Positions 25,401 to 37,716 of a DNA stretch of 64,000 nucleotides are shown in pieces. The notes under the pieces were generated by a model. That model was not told where the DNA came from. It ran no database searches and saw only the letters and a program-made list of their open reading frames with translations. Source of the stretch: Bacteroidales bacterium. GTDB lineage: Bacteria > Bacteroidota > Bacteroidia > Bacteroidales > UBA932. A program made the translations under genes and the position numbers. Positions within the stretch are counted from its first letter, which is position 1; every line of letters starts with the position of its first letter. The DNA is taken from positions 150,272-214,271 of the forward strand of contig JAGCVS010000019.1 of the NCBI GenBank assembly GCA_017962235.1, read 5' to 3'.

Positions 25401-26392
25401 CTGTTCCAGTGGAAAAAGTTACACTCAACAAGAAATCTACAGAAATCGAGATAGGCCAGAGCGAACAGCTGGTAGCAACCATACAGCCGGCAAATGCCAC
25501 AAACAAGACCGTTACCTGGACAAGCTCCAATACCAATATCGCCACCGTACAGGATGGTCTGGTGACCGGTGTAATGGAGGGTACAGTAACCATAACTGCA
25601 ACCGCATCCGGCAAACAGGCTACCTGCACGGTTCTGGTCAAGGAGCCTTATGTAGAAGAGCTTGTGGACCTCGGTCTCTCAGTATACTGGCGTGCTTGGA
25701 ACCTGGGTGCCACCAAACCTGTAGAATATGGAGACTTCTTTGCATGGGGCGACCCGGAGAAGTATTACACCGAGGTTTACTATACCGGCCAAACCTGGGG
25801 CTGGGATGCAACCGGATGGACAACAACGGCCAGGTACCAATGGGGTTATAACTGGCGGGCATACAAATACTGGATAAGCGGCTTCAATTCATGGAGTACA
25901 GAAGAGCCTCTTAAGGTTTCCAAGTACAACAATCAGGAGGGACACGGCCCTGTTGACAACAAGACTGTCCTTGACCCTGAAGACGATGCCGCAAGTGTAA
26001 TACTTGGCAATGGCTGGCGCACCCCCACAAAAGAAGAGTGGCTGGAGTTGTACGAAAACTGTACATCCGAGTATCTCACCAACGCAGGGTACATAACGAA
26101 CAACAATTATACATTTGCCGTACACGCACGCAGGTTCACCAGCAAGATTAACGGAAAGAGCATTGTTCTCCCTCTCGCCGGTCATATTCACAATCACGAT
26201 TGCTATATCCCCGGCAGTTCTTCCTCCTCTTACTGGTCGGCTTCATACGTTGAGTCTTTCATTTCAGATAACAACCAATTTGCTCCGTCACGTGCATGGA
26301 TAATGTCTGTTGGTTCGAATCAGTATACAGGTATAGCCACTGAGGATCGTCCTTATGGTCACTCCATCCGTCCTGTAAAATCCAAACAATAG
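22457..26392 (+). CDS. Surface lipoprotein: BACON, eleven BIG2 repeats, C-terminal FISUMP domain
   Basis: 1311 residues. Lipoprotein signal with Cys19; the residues after it (Glu-Glu-Pro-Glu-Glu) are acidic as in lipoproteins exported to the cell surface in this phylum. Residues about 40-126 form a BACON-like domain (PGWITVEPSSGEAG, ending ITVTQAG). About 135-1070 hold eleven bacterial Ig-like (BIG2) repeats of some 84 residues, each with VTWSSSN, VTA and ATCxVTV motifs. From about 1072 the C-terminus has LVDLGLSVYWRAWNLGATKP and GWRTPTKEEWLELY, the FISUMP (Fibrobacter succinogenes major paralogous) module. Probably an adhesin or polysaccharide-binding stalk protein; the ligand is unknown. 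A hairpin terminator follows. Confidence 0.9.
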   Translation: MFKKYLLILAVLAVSVIACEEPEEVIPDIQIAEESAAAFSEGISFGEYTGTEPQTSKVTFTATDAWSATIAETKAPGWITVEPSSGEAGKVEMTISAQPNKGEEPRKADITIKCGTVSKTITVTQAGNPPAVIEVKQVTLDKEEISLVEGEEFTLTATVEPGDATDKTVTWSSSNNEVASVGEAGKVTAMKEGEAEITAAAGDVKATCKVTVTKKYIVVESIVLDKPELSLIKGESATLTATVSPADATNPAVSWISSDETVASVKDGVVTALKSGTATITATAENQNATCVVTVTNPATGITLDHNDLFLTEGESAVLTVTITPADADEQTVTWKSSDPNVATVDENGKVTAKAEGSATITATCGDLVANCQVTVDKLIVPVESVSLNKTDLNLTEGESFDLVATVNPEIATDKTVSWKSSNDKVAEVDANGKVTAKQAGEAFITAKAGEKSAVCKVTVAKLVIPVESVSLNKTVLDLTEGDTFDLVATIAPDNATDKSVTWDTSNKEIAIVDVNGKVTAMAPGTATITARAGDKHATCTVSVAKLIIPLMSLSLNASTLTLAEGDTYVLVPTFNPTNATDQNVSWTSSNGNVATVDANGKVTAKAAGQATITAKVGDVTATCAVTVQQNVVAVTSVTLDKSQLNLKEGEIATLFATVKPDNATNKTVTWVSSDSGVVTVDANGKVTAVSAGQATITATAGNASATCAVTVQPNVIAVTSVTLDKNKVEIEVGADVTLVATVNPSNATDKSVTWTTDNPKVASVDANGKVTGVSEGQATISAKAGDYSAACTVTVVKGAVKVTSVTIDKDQIELGINQTYQLSATVLPDNADDKTVTWSSSDESIATVTETDSYGGGGTVILGGLVTGKKAGQATITATAGGKQATCTVSVNGNIIAVASISLDKQEVNLQVGGTQQLTATVLPDNATDKKVTWASLNTNIATVQNGLITGVAVGETYVTATAGDKQAYCFVKVEQSTAPAVPVEKVTLNKKSTEIEIGQSEQLVATIQPANATNKTVTWTSSNTNIATVQDGLVTGVMEGTVTITATASGKQATCTVLVKEPYVEELVDLGLSVYWRAWNLGATKPVEYGDFFAWGDPEKYYTEVYYTGQTWGWDATGWTTTARYQWGYNWRAYKYWISGFNSWSTEEPLKVSKYNNQEGHGPVDNKTVLDPEDDAASVILGNGWRTPTKEEWLELYENCTSEYLTNAGYITNNNYTFAVHARRFTSKINGKSIVLPLAGHIHNHDCYIPGSSSSSYWSASYVESFISDNNQFAPSRAWIMSVGSNQYTGIATEDRPYGHSIRPVKSKQ
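22859..25650 (+). repeat. Eleven tandem BIG2 (Ig-like) coding repeats
   Basis: Tandem units of about 250 bases encoding the BIG2 domains. The central units are the most alike (stretches around GTGGATGCAAACGGCAAGGT recur at about 23741, 24246 and, with changes, 24498 and 24751), while the outer units are more diverged. The ninth unit carries an insertion with a Gly-rich loop (TDSYGGGGTV). Units are not identical at DNA level, so recent amplification is not evident. Confidence 0.85.
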
Positions 26393-26414
26393 GACATTCA
26401 CACTCTGACATAGC

Positions 26415-26446
26415 GAACCCCGGAAGCCGCAAGACTCCCGGGGTTC
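26415..26446. terminator. Hairpin between convergent genes
   Basis: Perfect 9-base-pair stem GAACCCCGG/CCGGGGTTC with a 14-base loop, in the short gap between the BIG2 lipoprotein gene and the convergent HD phosphodiesterase gene. The flanking T-tract is weak, so it could stop either transcript inefficiently. Confidence 0.6.
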
Positions 26447-26467
26447 ATTATATCTGCCCGCTCAGTA

Positions 26468-28450
26468 TTATTTCTTGAGCTCCGGATAGGCAATCCGGCC
26501 GTGATATATCTGCTGCAGATTCTCTATGAACACCTGCTTTATGGTGTCAATCTCGCCCATGGTGATGTCTCCCTTGGCCACCTGCCCCTCTGCAATCTTG
26601 CCGTCCACAATGCGGTTCACCATGGAGGCGATACTCTCCGGCGAATAGTCCTTGAGGGAGCGGGAAGTCGCCTCCACGCTGTCGGCAAACATCAGCACCA
26701 CCTCTTCTTTGGCCTCCGGGAGCTTGCCCTTGTAGGTAAATGGCTCCACATTGGCGGGGTCGCCCCCTTCGTTGCAGTATTTGGTATAGAAATACATGGT
26801 CTTGGTGGTGCCGTGGTGGCAGGCTATCATATCGGCCACCTGTTGCGGCAGATTGTGCCGCTTTGCCAGCGCCAGCCCGTCGTCTACGTGACGGATAATG
26901 TCCCGCGCGCTCTGCTCTGCCGTAAGGTTCTTGTGATAATCCTCTCCCGCCGTCTGATTCTCAGTAAAACAGAGGGGATTGGCCATCTTGCCAATATCGT
27001 GGTATAGCGCCCCCACCCTTGCCAGACGGGTGTTGCCGCGCACCGCACGGCACGCCGCCTCTGCCAGATTGGCCACCGACAGCGAGTGCTGGAAAGAGCC
27101 GGGCGCCTTGCGCGAAAGCTCCACCAGCAGGTGGTTGTTGGTGTCGGCGAGATCCCACAGCCTCATCTGCGATACCAGGGAGAAGATGCGCTCGAACAGG
27201 AATACGAAAGGATACCCTATTATGGAGAGCAGCGCGTTGAGCGCAAGGAACAGTATTATCTTCTGGTCAAACGGGGTGCCGGTGGCAATCTTGAATGTAG
27301 CGTACACCAGCATCAGCGCTATGAAGATGAATACGGAATTGGCAAACTGCTTGAGGCCCCTGTTGAAATACTTGTAGCTGATAAGCAGCACCGCGCCGGC
27401 AAGGGCGTTCATCAGGTAGAGTTCCACGCCGTTGTCGCGCAGAGCCAGCAGCGGCAGCAGTGCCGCCAGATAGAGCGGCAGGCACACCCTGTTGCGGAAG
27501 AACTCCCTCGCATACAGAATATACAGGGAGAACGGCATCAGATACAGTATCGACTCATTGGATGCGGGGAATACAGCCACGGCCACGTATACCAGCACAT
27601 AAAGCAGCATCAGGAAAGCCATGCTGTTAAAGCTGCAGTACAACGTGCGGTCTGTGCACAGGATCATGAGTGCATACATAGCCAGCAACAGCAACACCAT
27701 CATCAAATGACTCAGATGCAGCAGGAAACCGGTCTTGGCTTTACCGCCATAAGAAGCGATGTATTCCGCCTTGTAGGAGTCCAGGATGCGGGCCGTCTCC
27801 ACGGTGACCGTCTCGCCGCTGCCTATAATCTTCTGCCCGGCATAGACCATCCCGGAGGTGGGTGATATGTCTTCATACGCCTGACGCGCCAATGTGGCGG
27901 TGGTCTGGGCGTCAAAATACATGTTGGGGACAATCGCCTCCGCAAGACCGGCTGCGGTGATGAGCGAATCCACGTCAGCCTCAGGGGCCGCCTGCCGCAG
28001 ACGCGCCATAAGCACCTCCAGGGCATCGCCGGTGGTGTATACGTCGCTGGAAGGGACCTGCTCTATCTTTTTGCCGCGACGGACGCTTATCATGCCGCCG
28101 GCACCGTTCAGGGAAGATACCACGCCGCGGTTATAGATGCCGTACAGGGCATCTCCCGCCACCATGAGCAGCGAATCGGCACCGATGGCGGCGAACGCCT
28201 TTACCACCTGAGACGCCACGTTATCGTCGTATCGGTAGCAGTCCATCTGCTGCTCCGATTTCTGCTCCCGCTCCTGCTGCAGCTGAGCATCGGACTTGAG
28301 CACAGGGAAGTCGAAGGTCGCATTCAGCGTTTCGTAATTCCACGGGCTGCCCACCTGATAGCGGTATCTGAAACTGTTGCTGTCGGTGAATAAAACCAGC
28401 ATTATGGCGGCCGCAGCCACGAATAAAAGCGGTATGCGTATCTTCTTCAT
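26468..28450 (-). CDS. 7TM HD-domain phosphodiesterase (PgpH-like, HDIG)
   Basis: 660 residues. An N-terminal TM helix (residues about 7-22) is followed by an extracytoplasmic region of some 230 residues, then seven TM segments (about 245-450), then a cytoplasmic HD domain with FQHSLSVANLAEAA and the metal ligands in ALYHDIGKM (His484-Asp485). This is the arrangement of the PgpH family, whose Listeria member hydrolyses c-di-AMP. Substrate here is inferred. The ATG at 28450 is supported by the basic MKKIR start. A weak TACCTTTA -7 element lies at 28457-28464. It is convergent with the BIG2 gene. Confidence 0.9.
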   Translation of the reverse strand: MKKIRIPLLFVAAAAIMLVLFTDSNSFRYRYQVGSPWNYETLNATFDFPVLKSDAQLQQEREQKSEQQMDCYRYDDNVASQVVKAFAAIGADSLLMVAGDALYGIYNRGVVSSLNGAGGMISVRRGKKIEQVPSSDVYTTGDALEVLMARLRQAAPEADVDSLITAAGLAEAIVPNMYFDAQTTATLARQAYEDISPTSGMVYAGQKIIGSGETVTVETARILDSYKAEYIASYGGKAKTGFLLHLSHLMMVLLLLAMYALMILCTDRTLYCSFNSMAFLMLLYVLVYVAVAVFPASNESILYLMPFSLYILYAREFFRNRVCLPLYLAALLPLLALRDNGVELYLMNALAGAVLLISYKYFNRGLKQFANSVFIFIALMLVYATFKIATGTPFDQKIILFLALNALLSIIGYPFVFLFERIFSLVSQMRLWDLADTNNHLLVELSRKAPGSFQHSLSVANLAEAACRAVRGNTRLARVGALYHDIGKMANPLCFTENQTAGEDYHKNLTAEQSARDIIRHVDDGLALAKRHNLPQQVADMIACHHGTTKTMYFYTKYCNEGGDPANVEPFTYKGKLPEAKEEVVLMFADSVEATSRSLKDYSPESIASMVNRIVDGKIAEGQVAKGDITMGEIDTIKQVFIENLQQIYHGRIAYPELKK

Positions 28451-28472
28451 AGTTGGTAAAGGTAAACAATTC

Positions 28473-28503
28473 TTTGTTATTTGTGAAAATTACCTTATCT
28501 TCG
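28473..28503 (+). promoter_or_regulatory. Promoter of tRNA-Cys (-33 TTTG, -7 TATCTTCG)
   Basis: TTTG at 28473-28476 and TATCTTCG at 28496-28503 are separated by 19 bases, the standard Bacteroidota spacing, and lie 22 bases before the mature tRNA. Confidence 0.7.
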
Positions 28504-28525
28504 CAGTCCGCATCAGACGGTACAT

Positions 28526-28599
28526 GGTACCATGGCCGAGTGGTTAGGCACAGGTCTGCAAAACCTGCTACAGCAGTTCGATTCTGCTTGGTACCTCCA
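28526..28599 (+). tRNA. tRNA-Cys (GCA)
   Basis: Full cloverleaf: acceptor GGTACCA pairs with TGGTACC, discriminator T, encoded CCA at 28597-28599; anticodon stem CAGGT/ACCTG around CTGCAAA, giving anticodon GCA (28558-28560); T stem AGCAG/CTGCT around TTCGATT. The promoter lies just upstream and an intrinsic terminator just downstream. Confidence 0.97.
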
Positions 28600-28606
28600 A
28601 ATCTTT

Positions 28607-28637
28607 GAGCTGACTTGACTTTCCGTCAGCTCTTTTT
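28607..28637 (+). terminator. Intrinsic terminator of tRNA-Cys abutting the yitT start
   Basis: Perfect 8-base-pair stem GAGCTGAC/GTCAGCTC, ten-base loop, then TTTTT. The tract ends 3 bases before the yitT ATG at 28641, so the hairpin also covers where a ribosome would load. Confidence 0.8.
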
Positions 28638-28640
28638 GTT

Positions 28641-29546
28641 ATGAAGGATTCGGTAAAGACAAAGGTTAAGGAGTATTCGCTGCTGGTTCTGGGCAACTTT
28701 ATATTTGCCCTGGGCGCAGTAATGCTTGTGGAGCCCTACGGCTTCGCTCCCGGCGGAACTTATGGTCTGGGTATGGTAGCCCACCACCTGTGGGGCTTTG
28801 AGACCGAGCTGGTGGCGGTGTGCATGGATATCCCGCTGCTTATCATCGGCTTCATACTGCTGGGCAACCGCTTTGGCATCAAGACCATTGTGAGCACCAT
28901 ACTGCTGCCGCTCTTCATGCAGCTGATTCACCGCGTATACGGCTATGCTTCGCTCATCGAGCCTGAGATAATGGAGATGACCGCATATCAGCACCAGATT
29001 ATCGCCGCCCTGTTCGGCGGAGTAATCTACGGCGTTGGCCTGGGTCTGGTGTACCGTTCGCACGCCACCACCGGCGGCAGCGATATCATAGCCATGATTC
29101 TGCGCAAGTACACTAAGATATCGATGGGTACCGCCACCGTGATTGTAGACGGCCTCATCACCCTCACCACCGTGGTGGCCTTTGGCGACTGGAAGCTCCC
29201 GATGTACTCCTGGATTATCATCTTTGTGGACAGTTGGATGATAGACTTCATACTGGAGGGTCCCAAGCGGGCCAAGACCATGATGATTATCACCTCCAAG
29301 GCAGACGAACTCCGCGACTATATCCTGAACGACATGGGGCGCGGCGCCACCCTGATCCCCGGCAAGGGAATGTACTCCGGCGCAGGCCGCGACATTATCT
29401 ATGTGGTGGTGGAGCGCCGCGAGATGATTGAACTGCGCGAGAAGGTGGCCAAGCTGGACCCAGCGGCATTCGTAAACGTAATCGACTCCGCCGAGATACT
29501 CGGGGAGGGATTCCAGAATCTTAAAGAATCTTCTGAGGTTTTGTAG
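28641..29546 (+). CDS. YitT family membrane protein
   Basis: 301 residues. The N-terminal two thirds contain five to six TM helices with the family pattern LGNFIFALGAVMLVEPYGFAPGGTYGLGMV and RSHATTGGSDIIAMIL; the C-terminal cytoplasmic part (about residues 215-290) is the DUF2179 domain with GRGATLIPGKGMYSG. The function of YitT proteins is unsettled (some are proposed transporters). It starts 3 bases after the tRNA-Cys terminator and has no clear promoter (an AATCTTTG near-match at 28600-28607 is the only candidate). Convergent with gyrB, 31 bases apart. Confidence 0.9.
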   Translation: MKDSVKTKVKEYSLLVLGNFIFALGAVMLVEPYGFAPGGTYGLGMVAHHLWGFETELVAVCMDIPLLIIGFILLGNRFGIKTIVSTILLPLFMQLIHRVYGYASLIEPEIMEMTAYQHQIIAALFGGVIYGVGLGLVYRSHATTGGSDIIAMILRKYTKISMGTATVIVDGLITLTTVVAFGDWKLPMYSWIIIFVDSWMIDFILEGPKRAKTMMIITSKADELRDYILNDMGRGATLIPGKGMYSGAGRDIIYVVVERREMIELREKVAKLDPAAFVNVIDSAEILGEGFQNLKESSEVL

Positions 29547-29577
29547 AGGCCGGCAACACGCCGCCCGCATCGGCGCA

Positions 29578-33282
<3,705 letters not shown>

Positions 33283-33286
<4 letters not shown>

Positions 33287-36200
33287 TTCTTGGCGGGATT
33301 CTTCGATTGTATCTTCTTGAGTCTCATCTGAACCTGCTCCAGGACATCATCTGTGCGTCCGTCAGATTTGTAGTTGTCGGCTATGCTCTGCCAGGTGGCC
33401 TTGGCCTGCTCAATCTCGCCGCGGTCTGCAAACGAGTCGCCCAGGGCGATGAAGCTCTTGGCCAGCCAGTAGACCTGGTCCGAGTTCTTGTCGGCAAAGG
33501 CATATACCATGTCTTCCAGGGCCTTGTAGTCGCCGGCGTTGTAGGTATCCTCAATCAGGATGTAGGCGCTCTCCGCGCCGGTTGCATCGCTAACATCCTG
33601 TGCCAGCGAGGTCAGCAGCGGCTTGGCCTCCTCACGGTTGCCAAGCACTATGTAAGATTTGGCGCAGATGAAGTCTGCCTGGCGCAGAGCAGAGGCATCG
33701 GTGGTCTCTTCCTTGAGCTGAGCAGCCTGCTCTATCGCCTTCATATAGTGGCGCGCTCCGTATTCAGAGAGCATCATGCCCAGGCGGGCCTTGGTGCGGC
33801 CGGCATCATCCGCAGAGAGGGTGAGCAGCTTGCCGTACGCATCAGCCGCCTTGCTGTACTGTCCCAAACCGTATACCAGGTCGGCGTAATTGCGGGTAGC
33901 GGTCTCCGTGTTATCTCCCACTCCGGTTGCCAGGGCCTTCTCGTATGCATCGGCCGCAAACTCCTTGCGACCCTGCTTGCGATATGACTCCGCGGTGTAG
34001 TAATAGGCTTTGCCCAGATGGTTCCCCTTGGGGTATTCATCCACATAAGCGCGCAGCGAACGCAGCGCCTCCGAATACTTCCCTGCCATGTAGAGATGCT
34101 CCGCAGCGGTAAAAATCATATCCTCCTTCTCGCCCTCCGTCTTTATGTTGGACATGCCCACCTTGTCTAGGTATGCAAGATATTCTGACGGCTTATTGAG
34201 CAGTTCATACACGCTCTCCATGCCGGAGAGGGCATTGCTGGCATCGGCGGTGCCGGGGAGCTGGCGGACCACTTTGTCGTAATAAGATATCGCCTGATTA
34301 TAGTTGCCGGAGTTCACGTTTATCATGGCCATCTCCAGAAGCGCACGGCCATAATAGAGGCTGTCGCGGGCCGATATAATCTCATTGAAAACCTTCTTGG
34401 CCTTCTCGTCCTTGCCGGACTGGACGTAAGAGCGACCAAGTTCGTACTGGACGGTAGAGAACAGCGGCGACTTCTTGTTGCGGGTTACGGCCGACTCCAG
34501 CATGCTCTGCTTCTTGGCCTCGTTGCCAGCCAGGCCGTATGCCAGAGACGCCTGATACCAGGGATACAGGTCGCCGTCCTTGTACTGTGTGGCCACTTTC
34601 TCATATTCCTTGGCCGCAGCCGCATGGTTGTTGCGCATGAAATATGAATCGGCCAGACGCAGCCCGGCATCCCTGTAAGAGTCTCCGTAGGTATCGTCTG
34701 CCACATCCAGATACTGCTCGAAATACTTGGAAGCTGAATCAAAATCGCCCAGTTTGAAATGGGTGTAACCCACGTTGTAGCAGAGCTGCGGCCCCAGATC
34801 GGTCTCCATGAAACCGGGATCCATCAGCAGCGAGTTCTGCTCCGAGAGGGCGGCGCGGTAGTTGCCCAGGTGATACTGGCACTCCGCCAGATAATACTTG
34901 GCCACGTTGGTGCTCATCGCATGGGCGTCTATCGTCTCCGACTCTTGCAGCAGCGGGATGGCAGCGCGGTATCCACCGTAGTTTATCAGTTCCACGGAGC
35001 GGAGCAGCAGCGCCTTTTGCAGATTGGCCCTGTCTTGCTGAGAAGGATTCGAAATGTGGTGAATGGCGTCTATCGCAGAAACATAATCCTTGTCTTCAAG
35101 CGACGATGCCGCCACGTAAGAGTTTATGATATCGTCCTTGCCGCTCTCAGGATACTTTTCCTGATACTTGCCGAACACCGATATATCTGAGTTGACGTCA
35201 AAGCTGAGTTTTGCCAGATTGAACATGGCATCCTCCGCCACAGTAGCGTCAAAATCGAGTTGCGATGCCGACTTGAAGGCCTCCAGAGCCGCCATCTTGT
35301 TGCGACGCTTGAGATAGCAGTTGGCCAGATAGTAATATGAGCTCTGACCGATGGCGTCTTCGCTGCCCACCACCTCGCTCAGGGCATCCACGGCGTTGTC
35401 GATATCGCCCAGCGAGTATGCCAGCACGCCGTAGAAATAACGGTCTTTGCGGGTCGTCTCCACTCCGGAGGCGAGATACTGCTGCAGGTGGCGCATCGCT
35501 TCCTTATTGTCTCCCTTTCCAAAATATGACTCGGCCACCATGCGGCTCAGGTCCGCCTTCTGCTGTTTGTTGACCTGAGAATAGAGTTTGGGGCCGTTCT
35601 CAATGGTGTAGTCATAATCTTTCATCATGAACTTGCACTCCACCATGTAATAGTCAGAAAGCAGGGTGAAGCGGGAGTCCTGACGGGCCGATTCGAAATA
35701 AGAATATGCGTCCGAGAACTTCTTCTGGAGATAGTTCACATAGCCGGAATAGTAGATGGACGGATATGTATACTGCGACTGGGGGCGGCTGATAACTGTC
35801 TGGAAGCCCTCAAGGGCCTCGTCGTATTTGCCGGCGTATATACTGCAGTAAGCTTTCTTGAAATAGAAAGGGGTGAGGGCGCTGCGGTACAGGTTGCGGG
35901 GCTGAATGCCCTCATACATTAACAAAGCGGCGGAATAATCCTGACTGTCAAACTTGGCGTCCGCCAGGTTCATCTTGAGCACCGCCAGCTGCGGGTCGTT
36001 GGGGAAATCTATCTCCAGATTCTTCACCAGGCCGTCCACATCCTTGCGGCCCAGGGCAATGGCGCACATTACCTTGTTGGCCATCACCTCGGAATAAAGC
36101 AGGGAGCGCTTGTCCGGAAGATCTGCCGCAAGAGCCTCCAGCTCCTTCTCTGCGGAGACGTACATCCCGCTGTTGTACAACTCTTTTGCATGCTCCAGCC

Positions 36201-36300
36201 GGACGGCGAAAGAATCCCCGCCAAGCGTCTGGGCATCAGCATTATAAGTGATTGGCAGCAGCATGAGTATTACGGCCGCCAGCAGTATCTTTTTAAGCAT
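33283..36300 (-). CDS. Large periplasmic TPR protein
   Basis: 1005 residues with a signal peptide (MLKKILLAAVILMLLPITYNADAQ). Almost the entire mature chain consists of tetratricopeptide-like helical pairs, recognisable as repeats of A-x2-Y/F-x7-A-x3-F/Y, for example FKLGDFDSASKYFEQYL, LVYGLGQYSKAADAYGKLL and LYMAGKYSEALRSLRAYV; I estimate more than fifteen. No enzymatic domain is seen. TPR superhelices of this kind act as scaffolds. It overlaps the beta-barrel gene by 4 bases and is transcribed from a promoter shared back to back with ftsE. An upstream in-frame ATG at 36318 would lengthen the signal and is not favoured. Confidence 0.88.
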
Positions 36301-36325
36301 ATGGTCCACTATCGACATTATTCGT

Positions 36326-36333
36326 CAAAATTA
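36326..36333 (-). promoter_or_regulatory. -7 box (TAATTTTG) of the TPR protein gene
   Basis: Exact TAnnTTTG match on the minus strand, 25 bases before the ATG at 36300; divergent from the ftsE box 13 bases away. Confidence 0.65.
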
Positions 36334-36345
36334 AGCTATTTTTTC

Positions 36346-36353
36346 TAATTTTG
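36346..36353 (+). promoter_or_regulatory. -7 box (TAATTTTG) of ftsE, probably leaderless
   Basis: Exact TAnnTTTG match ending 4 bases before the ATG at 36358. Confidence 0.65.
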
Positions 36354-36357
36354 CTTT

Positions 36358-37068
36358 ATGGATGCAAACACACCACTGATTGAATTCTCAAAAGTCGACA
36401 TCAACAACGGCGACAGCCTTGTGATTGCGAACCTTGACTTTACCCTGAACAAAGGCGACTTTGTGTATCTCACCGGCAAAGTGGGCAGCGGCAAGACCTC
36501 TATCCTGCGCTCTTTTACAGCGGAGAACCGCGTGAGCAACGGCAGCGCCAGAGTAGGCAGATTCAATCTCATTGGCATTAAACGCAAGCAAATTCCATAC
36601 CTAAGGCGCACCCTGGGGGTGGTGTTCCAGGACTTCCAGTTGCTTATGGACCGCTCTGTGCACGACAATCTGGAGTTCGTGCTGCGCAGCACCGGCTGGA
36701 AGGAGTCCCGCGCCATAGAATCCCGCATAGAAGAGGTTCTGGAGATGGTTTCCCTGAGCAGCAAGGCACACAAGATGCCCCACCAGCTCTCCGGCGGCGA
36801 ACAGCAGCGTGTGGCCATTGCCCGCGCCCTGCTGAATGAGCCCGAGGTGATTCTGGCCGACGAACCCACCGGCAACCTGGACAACGAGACGGCGGCGGGC
36901 ATCATGGAACTGCTCACCGGCATCAACCGCGAAACGGGTACCGCCATAGTTATGGTGACCCACAACACCGCCCTGCTGAGCAAATATCCGGGCCGGGTTT
37001 TCGTTTGCAAAGACTGCTCCTGCCATGAACTATCAGACGAGCAGGACATAATAGACCTGGACTTTTAA
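36358..37068 (+). CDS. ftsE: Cell-division ABC ATPase FtsE
   Basis: 236-residue ABC ATPase: Walker [11 protein letters not shown]-loop in VVFQDFQLL, signature [15 protein letters not shown], Walker [10 protein letters not shown] with the following Glu and the H-loop in [18 protein letters not shown] and the FQDFQLL form are characteristic of FtsE rather than LolD. FtsE with FtsX controls septal peptidoglycan hydrolases; no ftsX lies beside it here, the next gene is nth 3 bases downstream. The C-terminal CKDCSCHEL tail with three Cys is unusual. Confidence 0.87.
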   Translation: MDANTPLIEFSKVDINNGDSLVIANLDFTLNKGDFVYLTGKVGSGKTSILRSFTAENRVSNGSARVGRFNLIGIKRKQIPYLRRTLGVVFQDFQLLMDRSVHDNLEFVLRSTGWKESRAIESRIEEVLEMVSLSSKAHKMPHQLSGGEQQRVAIARALLNEPEVILADEPTGNLDNETAAGIMELLTGINRETGTAIVMVTHNTALLSKYPGRVFVCKDCSCHELSDEQDIIDLDF

Positions 37069-37071
37069 GCC

Positions 37072-37716
37072 ATGAAAAAGCACTATGCCGATATTGTGGG
37101 CTGGTTTGAGACCCACATGCCGGTGGCGCTGCCGGAGCTACATTTTGACAACCCATGGCAGCTGCTGGTGGCGGTGATGCTCTCTGCCCAGTGCACAGAC
37201 AAACGGGTCAACATGGTGACCCCGGCGCTGTTCGAGGCCTTCCCCACCCCCGCGGCTATGGCTGCTGCCAGCTTCGACGATGTTTTCCCATACATAAAGT
37301 CCGTCTCCTACCCCAACAGCAAGACTCAGCATCTTCTGGATGCCGCAAAGATTATTGTGAACGACTTTGGCGGAGAGGTGCCGGACGATACCGACCAACT
37401 TCAGAAGCTTCCCGGCGTAGGGCGCAAGACCGCCAACGTGGTTACCAGCGTGCTCTGGGATAACCCGGTGATAGCTGTGGACACACACGTATTCAGGGTT
37501 TCCCACAGGCTTGGACTGTCAAACGGAACCACCCCGCTGGCGGTGGAAAAAGACCTCACCGCCAACATCCCGGAACAGCTCCGGCCCAAGGCACACCATT
37601 GGCTGATACTGCACGGCCGCTATGTATGCAAGGCGATAAAGCCCCTCTGCAAAGAATGTGGACTGGCGCAGTTCTGCCCCGATTTCAAAAAACGAAGCAA
37701 AGATGGCGGGCGATAG
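37072..37716 (+). CDS. nth: Endonuclease III (DNA glycosylase/AP lyase)
   Basis: Removes oxidised pyrimidines and nicks abasic sites in base-excision repair. 214 residues. Helix-hairpin-helix with the catalytic lysine in LPGVGRKTANVV, catalytic Asp in AVDTHVFRV, and a C-terminal [4Fe-4S] motif with the canonical C-x6-C-x2-C-x5-C spacing (CKAIKPLCKECGLAQFC). Located between ftsE (3-base gap) and xerD (14-base overlap) in one operon. Confidence 0.97.
   Translation: MKKHYADIVGWFETHMPVALPELHFDNPWQLLVAVMLSAQCTDKRVNMVTPALFEAFPTPAAMAAASFDDVFPYIKSVSYPNSKTQHLLDAAKIIVNDFGGEVPDDTDQLQKLPGVGRKTANVVTSVLWDNPVIAVDTHVFRVSHRLGLSNGTTPLAVEKDLTANIPEQLRPKAHHWLILHGRYVCKAIKPLCKECGLAQFCPDFKKRSKDGGR

Noticed and set aside
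22859..25650. Regular repeats considered as a CRISPR array
   Set aside because: Units are about 250 bases, in frame and encode BIG2 domains; there are no short identical repeats with unique spacers.
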